From contig DINW01000017.1 in NCBI GenBank assembly GCA_002423705.1, positions 50,695-57,019 on the forward strand: DNA of 6,325 bases. Reading direction: 5' to 3'. The notes under the pieces are model-generated. The model saw only the letters and a program-made list of their open reading frames with translations. It did not search any database and was not told the DNA's origin. Of this stretch, positions 1 through 4,971 are shown piece after piece. Source of the DNA: Clostridium sp. UBA5530. GTDB lineage: Bacteria; Bacillota; Clostridia; Clostridiales; Clostridiaceae. How positions within the stretch are numbered: the first letter of the stretch is position 1; every line of letters starts with the position of its first letter. The translations under genes and the position numbers were made by a program.

Positions 1-366
1 ATTTAAATAATTTTCATGTTCTTTTTCGAAGGTTGAAAATCCTCCAATGCCCGACCCTACAATAACGCCAAATTTGTCTTTGTCTATAGCGTTAATATCC
101 AAATTACTTTTGTCCATAGCCTCCTTAGCTGCTGCCAAAGCAAATTGACAATATCTGTCCATTCTCTTAGTATCTTTCTTATCCATATAATTTTCCGGAT
201 TAAAATTCCTCACTTCTGCTGCTAATTTCACTTTAAAATCATCAGTATCAAAGGCTTTTATATAATCTATTCCATTCACTCCATTTTTCAAGCTGCTCCA
301 AAATTCTTCTACGTGATTTCCCACTGGAGTTATAGCTCCCATAGAGGTTATAACAACTCTTCTCAT
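1..366 (-). CDS. fabF: 3-oxoacyl-ACP synthase II (KAS II), N-terminal 122 residues, cut by window edge
   Basis: FabF is the cytosolic elongating condensing enzyme: it joins malonyl-ACP to a growing acyl-ACP and releases CO2. Only the N-terminus is present; the frame stays open to base 1, giving exactly 122 codons. The protein begins MRRVVITSMGAITPVGN, the standard opening strand and loop of the KAS I/II thiolase fold. Further on, residues near 99-110 read FGVIVGSGIGGF, also typical of FabF. The catalytic Cys-His-His triad lies beyond the left edge and cannot be checked. The ATG at 364-366 is preceded by AGGAGG at 372-377, which overlaps the fabG stop codon (376-378), so translation is probably coupled to fabG. 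It is the last operon gene visible here. A KAS I-like (FabB) or polyketide-type paralogue is less likely given the neighbours. Confidence 0.93.
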   Translation of the reverse strand, partial: MRRVVITSMGAITPVGNHVEEFWSSLKNGVNGIDYIKAFDTDDFKVKLAAEVRNFNPENYMDKKDTKRMDRYCQFALAAAKEAMDKSNLDINAIDKDKFGVIVGSGIGGFSTFEKEHENYLN

Positions 367-371
367 AAACT

Positions 372-377
372 CCTCCT
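372..377 (-). promoter_or_regulatory. Shine-Dalgarno of fabF overlapping the fabG stop
   Basis: AGGAGG on the minus strand lies 5 bases before the fabF ATG (364-366), and its first bases belong to the fabG TAG (376-378). This repeats the stop-in-ribosome-site layout seen at fabD/fabG. Confidence 0.85.
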
Positions 378-1116
378 ACATCATCATACCGCCATCTACG
401 GCAATTACTTCCCCTGTTATATAGCTTCCACCACTTGAGCATAAAAAAGCTACAACCTCTGCTATATCTTCAGGTTTTCCCAATCTTTTTAAAGCTATAT
501 TTTCCTTCATTTTTTCCCTTATATCCTGTGATAAAGCCTTAGTCATATCTGTATCTATAAATCCCGGAGCTATGGAGTTTACTCTTATATTTTTTCCACC
601 TAGCTCCTTAGCTAAAGATTTAGTAAGACCAATAATTCCTGCTTTTGATGCTGCATAGTTGCATTGTCCAGTATTTCCATATAATCCCACTATGGAGGAT
701 ATATTCACTATTACGCCATCTTTTTTCTTTAAAAACATGGGTGTAGAGTGCTTTATGCAATTAAAAGTTCCCTTTAGATTTATATCTATGACCTTATCAA
801 AATCCTCTTCTTTCATTCTAAGTATAAGCCCATCTTTAGTTATACCTGCATTATTTATAAGTATATCTATAGACCCTAAAGTGTTTTTGCAATAATTTAT
901 AAGATCTAAAGCTTCCTTAGAGTTACTTACATCACCCTTAAAGATATATGCCTCTCCCCCAAAGATTCTTATATTTTCTAAAACCTCTTTAGCTCCTTCC
1001 TCGTCTTTACTATAGTTTATAACTACCTTAGTACCTAATGAGGCAAGCTTTATAGCTATTGCTTTACCTATTCCCTTATTTCCACCTGTGACTATGGCGC
1101 ATTTGTCTTTTAACAT
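376..1116 (-). CDS. fabG: 3-oxoacyl-ACP reductase (NADPH), FabG
   Basis: FabG is an SDR-family reductase that converts 3-oxoacyl-ACP to (R)-3-hydroxyacyl-ACP with NADPH in the elongation cycle. With the ATG at 1116 the product is 246 residues, the usual FabG length. Visible features are the Rossmann motif TGGNKGIG (residues 10-17), the NNAG motif (88-91), and the catalytic set Asn113, Ser141, Tyr154 and Lys158 (YAASK). The C-terminus ITGEVIAVDGGMMM is classic FabG. The frame stays open upstream to a TTG at 1134, but that codon lies against the GGGAGGT Shine-Dalgarno (1126-1132), which is correctly spaced for the ATG at 1116, so the shorter start is chosen. The fabD stop (1124-1126) overlaps this ribosome site, suggesting translational coupling. 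Operon position and ACP context make another SDR function unlikely. Confidence 0.96.
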   Translation of the reverse strand: MLKDKCAIVTGGNKGIGKAIAIKLASLGTKVVINYSKDEEGAKEVLENIRIFGGEAYIFKGDVSNSKEALDLINYCKNTLGSIDILINNAGITKDGLILRMKEEDFDKVIDINLKGTFNCIKHSTPMFLKKKDGVIVNISSIVGLYGNTGQCNYAASKAGIIGLTKSLAKELGGKNIRVNSIAPGFIDTDMTKALSQDIREKMKENIALKRLGKPEDIAEVVAFLCSSGGSYITGEVIAVDGGMMM

Positions 1117-1123
1117 AGCTATC

Positions 1124-2059
1124 TTACCTCCCAATCAATGCATCTAGTGTAATTTCTAATGTTTTTATATCCTCTATATTAAAAGTTTTTAAGTTTCTAT
1201 CTATTTTTTTTATAAAAGAAGTTAATGTTTTTCCAGGACCTATCTCTATAAAGGTATCAACTCCAAAATTTTTCATTGCCTCTATACATTGATGAAAATG
1301 TACTGGGGACTTTACTCCTAAAATCAAATTATTTTTTATCCTATTTAAATCCTTATATATTTTACCATCATAATTTAAAGCTATAGGTACTGTACCTTGT
1401 GTTAAAAATACATTTAAAAATTCCCTTTCTAATCCACTAGAAGCTTCACTCATAAATTGGCTATGAAAAGCCCCACTTACATTTAATCTTACTGCCTTTA
1501 TCCCTCCAAAAGCTTTTACATTATCTATAGCCCATTGTATAGCCTGTTCTTCCCCTGCTATTACTATTTGACCAGGGCAATTGTAATTAGCTACAGATAT
1601 TGTTCCCTTTTTCTTTCCTTCATCACATAGTTCTAAAGCCTGATCCTTTTCAACTCCTATAATAGCTGCCATAGCACCTTTATGTTTTTTTGCACATTGG
1701 TCCATAAGTTGAGCTCTTATATTTATTAGCTTCATAACCTGACTAAAATCTATATATTCTCCGCAATACAATGAAGAATATTCTCCTAAGCTAAGTCCTG
1801 CTGTTATATCAGGTTTTAAGTTGTATTCTTTCAATATGTCTAGAATCCCTATAGCATTTAAAACCATGGCTGGTTGGGTGTATCTGGTTTCATTTAGCTT
1901 TTCATTGCACTCCCAGATAATATCCTTAAAAGAAGTATTTAGTACATCTTCACCTTTATGAAATGTCTCCCTATACAAAGGATAACTTTCATAAAAATCT
2001 CTTCCCATATTATGTTTCTGAGCTCCTTGTCCTGGAAATATAAATCCTATTTTCCCCAT
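1124..2059 (-). CDS. fabD: Malonyl-CoA:ACP transacylase
   Basis: FabD moves malonyl from malonyl-CoA to the phosphopantetheine of ACP, supplying the extender unit for FabH and FabF. The product is 311 residues, normal for the family. It opens with the conserved FPGQGAQ (residues 8-14). The nucleophile is Ser90 in GLSLGEYS, with Arg115 in the NIRAQLM motif for malonyl carboxylate binding and His199 in GAFHSQFM as catalytic base. ANYNCPGQIVIAG (157-169) and EIGPGKTL near the C-terminus are also family hallmarks. The residue before the nucleophile is Leu89, where E. coli FabD has His (GHSLGE). The start ATG lies two bases after the fabK TAA. Its ribosome site (AGGGTAGG, about 2069-2076) is inside the last fabK codons, so expression is probably coupled to fabK. 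The substrate AcpP is encoded two genes upstream. Confidence 0.96.
   Translation of the reverse strand: MGKIGFIFPGQGAQKHNMGRDFYESYPLYRETFHKGEDVLNTSFKDIIWECNEKLNETRYTQPAMVLNAIGILDILKEYNLKPDITAGLSLGEYSSLYCGEYIDFSQVMKLINIRAQLMDQCAKKHKGAMAAIIGVEKDQALELCDEGKKKGTISVANYNCPGQIVIAGEEQAIQWAIDNVKAFGGIKAVRLNVSGAFHSQFMSEASSGLEREFLNVFLTQGTVPIALNYDGKIYKDLNRIKNNLILGVKSPVHFHQCIEAMKNFGVDTFIEIGPGKTLTSFIKKIDRNLKTFNIEDIKTLEITLDALIGR
1126..1132 (-). promoter_or_regulatory. Shine-Dalgarno that fixes the fabG start
   Basis: GGGAGGT on the minus strand lies 9 bases before the ATG at 1116 and directly against the alternative TTG at 1134, which therefore cannot use it. It overlaps the fabD TAA (1124-1126), so ribosomes ending fabD are placed on the fabG start. 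Confidence 0.85.
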
Positions 2060-2061
2060 GA

Positions 2062-3003
2062 TTAAAACCTACCCTGTAATCTTTCTAACACTATCCTTGT
2101 TTCTGTCATCATTTCTTTTATTATTTCCTCCGCTGCCTGCTCTTTTGATATAAGCCCTGCAATTTGTCCTGCCATAAGGGATCCATAATCACTATCCCCT
2201 TCTACTACAGCTTTGGCTAAGGCACCTTTCCCTAATTCCTCATATTGTTCTAAGGATGCTCCCTGTTTATCTAAGTTTATATAGTTTCTAGCTAATTTGT
2301 TCTTTATAACCCTTATGGGATGACCCGTAGGTCTTCCTGTAACTACTGTATCTATATCCTTTGCTTTTAAAACTCTATTTTTATAGTTTTCATGTATCCT
2401 ACATTCCTTTGCCACCAAAAATCTAGTTCCTAACTGCACCCCCTCTGCCCCTAAGGCAAAGGCGGCTATCACCCCTCGTCCGTCACCTATGCCACCTGCT
2501 GCAATAACTGGTATATCTAGTGCATCTTTTACCTGTGGGACCAACGCCATGGTTGTAAGCTCTCCTATATGTCCGCCTGCTTCACACCCTTCAGCTATCA
2601 CAGCATCAGCTCCTGCTCTCTCCATCCTTTTTCCTAAAGCTACTGAAGCTACCACTGGAATTACCTTTATGTCACATGACTTCCACCTTTCTATATATTT
2701 CCCTGGATTCCCAGCCCCTGTGGTTACCACCTTTACTCCTTCTTCACATACTAACTTAGCCAGTTCTTCTGCATTGGAACTTAATAGCATTATATTCACA
2801 CCAAAAGGTTTATCAGTTAACTCTTTTGCTCTTCTTATTTCTTTTCTTAAATATTCTATTGGGGCATTGGCTCCTGCTATTATTCCTAGTCCTCCACCAT
2901 TGCTAACTGCTGCTGCTAAGGTACTATCTGCTACCCATGCCATTCCACCTTGAATTATAGGATATTCTATTTGTAGCATTGAGCATAATCTGCTATTAAT
3001 CAT
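2062..3003 (-). CDS. fabK: Enoyl-ACP reductase II, FMN-dependent (FabK)
   Basis: FabK performs the last step of each elongation cycle, reducing trans-2-enoyl-ACP to acyl-ACP with NAD(P)H and FMN. It is the flavin TIM-barrel type and is unrelated to the SDR enzyme FabI. The 313-residue product begins with YPIIQGGMAWVAD (residues 14-26). It shows the nitronate monooxygenase/FabK pattern: TTGAGNP (94-100), the active-site segment CEAGGHIGE with His145 (equivalent to the His near 144 in streptococcal FabK), the phosphate-binding AAGGIGDGRG (168-177), and GVQLGTRF (188-195). A 2-nitropropane dioxygenase-like oxidase is the alternative reading, but the position between acpP and fabD argues for FabK. 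The ATG has a strong GGGAGG site at 3009-3014. The 75-base gap before it is the largest inside the operon. Confidence 0.95.
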   Translation of the reverse strand: MINSRLCSMLQIEYPIIQGGMAWVADSTLAAAVSNGGGLGIIAGANAPIEYLRKEIRRAKELTDKPFGVNIMLLSSNAEELAKLVCEEGVKVVTTGAGNPGKYIERWKSCDIKVIPVVASVALGKRMERAGADAVIAEGCEAGGHIGELTTMALVPQVKDALDIPVIAAGGIGDGRGVIAAFALGAEGVQLGTRFLVAKECRIHENYKNRVLKAKDIDTVVTGRPTGHPIRVIKNKLARNYINLDKQGASLEQYEELGKGALAKAVVEGDSDYGSLMAGQIAGLISKEQAAEEIIKEMMTETRIVLERLQGRF

Positions 3004-3051
3004 AAAAGCCTCCCTCTATTCTTATCAATACACATTATTTTTTTAAAATTC

Positions 3052-3070
3052 AAGGAGCCCTAAGCTCCTT
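3052..3070 (-). promoter_or_regulatory. Intra-operon hairpin between acpP and fabK
   Basis: AAGGAGC (3052-3058) and GCTCCTT (3064-3070) form a perfect 7-bp stem with a 5-base loop, starting nine bases past the acpP stop codon. On the transcribed strand it is followed by GAATTTTAAAAAAAT, not a clean U-run, so it looks like a weak or partial terminator or a 3'-end stabilising/processing element rather than a full stop. It is the only structure in the operon's one sizeable gap. Confidence 0.6.
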
Positions 3071-3078
3071 ATGATAAT

Positions 3079-3303
3079 CTATTTTTTTATTTTATTCTCA
3101 ATATAAGTGACTACATCCTTTAATGTCTTCATATCTTCAGGGTCACCTATTTCTATATTAAAACTCTCTTCTATCTCTATAACTATTTGAAATAAATCCA
3201 AAGAATCTACTCCTAGACTTTCAAAGGATGTTTCCTCTGAAATTTTATCTTCCTCCAAGCCTAATTGTTCTATAACTATTTTTTTTACTTTCTCAAATAT
3301 CAT
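3079..3303 (-). CDS. acpP: Acyl carrier protein
   Basis: This is the small acidic carrier that holds acyl intermediates as thioesters on 4'-phosphopantetheine in the cytosol. It is 74 residues long, close to the usual 75-80. The modification site is Ser34 in GVDSLD, at the start of helix II, followed by an acidic helix (EIEESFNIEI) that forms the recognition surface for FabD, FabH, FabG, FabK and FabF. Asp and Glu are abundant throughout, as expected. The start ATG has an excellent GGGAGG site at 3313-3318 with 9-base spacing, consistent with the high ACP output cells need. It sits 20 bases after fabH and 75 bases before fabK, with a hairpin just past its stop codon. A holo-ACP synthase gene is not seen here. 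Confidence 0.97.
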   Translation of the reverse strand: MIFEKVKKIVIEQLGLEEDKISEETSFESLGVDSLDLFQIVIEIEESFNIEIGDPEDMKTLKDVVTYIENKIKK

Positions 3304-3323
3304 AATAAAATTCCTCCCTATAT

Positions 3324-4295
3324 TTAAAACTCTACTAACACAGCTCCGGCAGTAAGACCTCCACCAAAACCTACTAAAATAACTCTTTGTCCTTCCCTTA
3401 TAATTTTTCTTTCTATAGCTTCATCTAAAGCCATAGGTATGCTGGCACTAGATGTATTCCCATATTTATCTAAATTTATATAAAATTTTTCTAAGGGAAC
3501 TCCCATTTTCTTGCTAGCAAATTCTATTATTCTTTTATTTGCTTGATGAGGTATTATTAGATCAATTTTTTCTATAGTTAAGTCACTTTCCTTGAGGACT
3601 TTTTCTACTGCATCTATGATGACAAAGGTAGCAAACTTAAATACCTCTCTTCCATTCATATAGATATTATGATTATTCTCTTTAAAAGGCTTATGAGCAA
3701 ATACTTTCTTGGCTGCTAATCCATCTATCTGTATGTTATGACCTAAATCACCATAGGATTTTGTGTATATAGCTTTAATACCCTTAGTTCCCTGTCCTAA
3801 AATTGCACAACCTGCCCCGTCTCCAAAAAGAACACAGGTGCTTCTATCTTTCCAATCTATAACCTTAGACAACATTTCTATACCCAAAACTAAAACTTTG
3901 CCTGCTTTCCCTGAGGTTATTAAGCTTTCTCCTATAGATAGTCCAAATATGAATCCCGTACATGCTCCATTTATATCAAAAGCAGTTGCATTAATAGCAC
4001 CTATTTCTTTTTGTACCATACAAGCCATTGAAGGAGTTATCATATCTCCTGTTATTGTTGCTACTATTATGGCCTCTATATCCTTAGGATTAATGTGGCT
4101 ATTGTGCAAAGCATGATTGCAAGCAGTTACGGCTAAATCTAAAGAATTTTCTTCACCACATATTCTTCTTTCTTCTATGCCTGTTCTTGATAATATCCAC
4201 TCATTGCTAGTATCAATATGATTGGATATTTCATCATTTGTTACAATATCCTTTGGTGCAGCTCTTCCTGTTCCCAATATTTCAATGTATTTCAT
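3324..4295 (-). CDS. fabH: 3-oxoacyl-ACP synthase III (KAS III), initiating condensing enzyme
   Basis: FabH starts fatty acid synthesis by condensing an acyl-CoA primer (acetyl-CoA or a branched-chain CoA) with malonyl-ACP to give a 3-oxoacyl-ACP. At 323 residues it has full family length. The N-terminus has the KAS III pattern TSNEWILSRTGIEERR (residues 29-44). The catalytic triad is Cys112 (DINGACTGF), His250 (IPHQANKRI) and Asn280 (YGNTSSAS). FGDGAG (157-162) and the C-terminal GFGGGLTAGAVLVEF complete the signature. Primer preference (straight or branched) cannot be read reliably by eye. The ATG follows the marR stop by four bases, with AAGGAA at 4303-4308 inside the marR end, so it is likely translationally linked to the regulator. 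Confidence 0.96.
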   Translation of the reverse strand: MKYIEILGTGRAAPKDIVTNDEISNHIDTSNEWILSRTGIEERRICGEENSLDLAVTACNHALHNSHINPKDIEAIIVATITGDMITPSMACMVQKEIGAINATAFDINGACTGFIFGLSIGESLITSGKAGKVLVLGIEMLSKVIDWKDRSTCVLFGDGAGCAILGQGTKGIKAIYTKSYGDLGHNIQIDGLAAKKVFAHKPFKENNHNIYMNGREVFKFATFVIIDAVEKVLKESDLTIEKIDLIIPHQANKRIIEFASKKMGVPLEKFYINLDKYGNTSSASIPMALDEAIERKIIREGQRVILVGFGGGLTAGAVLVEF

Positions 4296-4299
4296 AGCT

Positions 4300-4758
4300 T
4301 TATTCCTTCCCAGTTATTCCATACTTTTCTTTAAAAAAGTTATTCAACTTTTCTAAAGACTTTATAAGGACTTCTTCTTCCTCCTCTGATAACCCCTCTA
4401 TAGTGTTTTTCACCATATCTTTATGAAATTTTTCATGAATTCTGTAGGCTAACTTACCTTTTTTAGTAAGCTGAATTAAAACCACTCTCCTATCTTCTTC
4501 AATTCTTTTCCTCTCCACATAGCCTTTATTTATGAGCTTATTTATAGCTGTGGTCAAAGTTCCTACAGTTATACTTAAGTCTTCTGCCACTTCAGACATG
4601 GAACGGGATTCTCTCATTCCTATGGCTTCTATGGTATGCATTTCAGTAACAGATAAATCACTGAAATTTCCCCCTTTTAAAGCATTTTGTTCTATTTGTA
4701 AAATATCATTAAATAGATCTACCAATAAATAATTCAACACTTCTACGGATTTACTCAT
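4300..4758 (-). CDS. fabT: MarR-family regulator, FabT-like repressor of fatty acid synthesis
   Basis: This is a cytosolic winged helix-turn-helix regulator, 152 residues from the ATG at 4758. SVTEMHTIEAIG (36-47) begins the DNA-binding domain. The helix-turn-helix spans roughly 53-76 (SMSEVAEDLSITVGTLTTAINKL), and the wing follows with the conserved DRR (89-91) in RIEEDRRVVLIQLTKKG. A charged C-terminal helix likely dimerises. In streptococci and lactococci, FabT is the first gene of the fab cluster and represses it, aided by long-chain acyl-ACP. Here the gene is also first, and a near-exact FabT palindrome overlaps its promoter, so autoregulation is inferred. The frame extends to a GTG at 4767, but AGGAG at 4766-4770 overlaps that codon and is spaced correctly (8 bases) for the ATG at 4758. 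Assignment to the MarR family is firm; FabT orthology rests on context and operator. Confidence 0.9.
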   Translation of the reverse strand: MSKSVEVLNYLLVDLFNDILQIEQNALKGGNFSDLSVTEMHTIEAIGMRESRSMSEVAEDLSITVGTLTTAINKLINKGYVERKRIEEDRRVVLIQLTKKGKLAYRIHEKFHKDMVKNTIEGLSEEEEEVLIKSLEKLNNFFKEKYGITGKE

Positions 4759-4765
4759 GAGATTC

Positions 4766-4770
4766 ACTCC
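4766..4770 (-). promoter_or_regulatory. Shine-Dalgarno that fixes the fabT start
   Basis: AGGAG on the minus strand is 8 bases before the ATG at 4758. The in-frame GTG at 4767 overlaps this motif and so is not a credible start. Confidence 0.8.
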
Positions 4771-4807
4771 TATGTTTTACTTTGTATAAAGTTTTATCAT
4801 CAAATAG

Positions 4808-4820
4808 TTTGACTCTCAAA
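4808..4820 (-). promoter_or_regulatory. Second, weaker FabT-type operator O2 in the leader
   Basis: The minus strand reads TTTGAGAGTCAAA: both TTTGA/TCAAA arms are intact and only the three central bases differ from O1. Its centre (4814) is 21 bases from the centre of O1 (4835), about two helical turns, so two dimers could sit on the same DNA face. It lies at about +15 to +27, inside the transcribed leader of fabT. Confidence 0.65.
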
Positions 4821-4828
4821 GTATTTGA

Positions 4829-4841
4829 TTTGATAATCAAA
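4829..4841 (-). promoter_or_regulatory. FabT-type operator O1 overlapping the transcription start
   Basis: The minus strand reads TTTGATTATCAAA, an exact palindrome about a central base and identical to the core of the FabT site known from streptococci. With flanks it reads ACTTTGATTATCAAATC, matching the published ANTTTGATTATCAAATT at all but the last base (from memory). It spans roughly -7 to +6 relative to the predicted start. Site identity is seen directly; repression by the adjacent MarR gene product is inferred. Confidence 0.85.
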
Positions 4842-4869
4842 GTATATTATATGGATTTTAATATGTCAA
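4841..4869 (-). promoter_or_regulatory. Sigma-A-type promoter of the fabT-fab operon
   Basis: Read on the minus strand, a perfect -35 TTGACA (4864-4869) is followed by a 17-base spacer (4847-4863) and a -10 TATACT (4841-4846). The predicted start is near 4834, giving a leader of about 75 bases to the fabT ATG at 4758. It is the only strong promoter visible for the seven fab-operon genes. The -10 box shares its last base with the FabT-type palindrome, so a bound repressor would cover the start site. Confidence 0.85.
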
Positions 4870-4889
4870 TATAAATTTAAAATATTTTA

Positions 4890-4942
4890 AAACCCTGATT
4901 TTAAGTTAGCAATCCTTAGATTATCAACTTAAATCAGGGTTT
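4890..4942 (-). terminator. Long stem-loop terminator after the helicase gene
   Basis: AAACCCTGATTTTAAGTT (4890-4907) pairs with AACTTAAATCAGGGTTT (4926-4942), giving a 17-bp stem with one bulged T and an 18-base loop. It begins 29 bases after the helicase stop codon. On the minus strand the stem is followed by TTTTAAAATATTTT, a broken U-tract; on the plus strand, separated T-runs also follow (4949-4954 and 4958-4963). It most likely ends the helicase transcript and insulates the fab promoter, whose -35 box starts 20 bases beyond it. Termination strength is uncertain because of the interrupted T-tract and large loop. Confidence 0.75.
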
Positions 4943-4971
4943 CAATGATTTTTTAACTTTTTTAGATTATA

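Noticed and set aside
248..442. 64-codon minus-strand frame across the fabG/fabF junction
   Set aside because: It overlaps both genes in another frame and its Trp/Ser/Arg-rich sequence has no resemblance to a real protein.
2489..2953. 154-codon open frame on the plus strand
   Set aside because: It lies wholly inside fabK on the opposite strand, is rich in Ser/Pro/Ala as expected of an antisense shadow, and has no family resemblance.
3000..3035. 11-codon minus-strand frame (ATG TGT ATT ... TGA) ending in an ATGA overlap with fabK
   Set aside because: It looks like a leader peptide, but there is no ribosome site before its ATG, only an A-rich run, and fabK has its own strong site. Probably chance.
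3763..4116. 117-codon open frame on the plus strand
   Set aside because: It is antisense to the well-supported fabH and shows no recognisable protein; likewise 659-895 (inside fabG) and 4532-4732 (inside fabT).
4780..4791. Imperfect palindrome CTTTATACAAAG on the minus strand just before the fabT ribosome site
   Set aside because: The arms are only four bases and it does not fit the TTTGA/TCAAA operator pattern; AT-rich sequence makes such repeats common.
4759..4833. Possible riboswitch or T-box in the fabT leader
   Set aside because: The leader is only about 75 bases, with no conserved riboswitch core or terminator-antiterminator pair; its repeats are explained better as operator half-sites.
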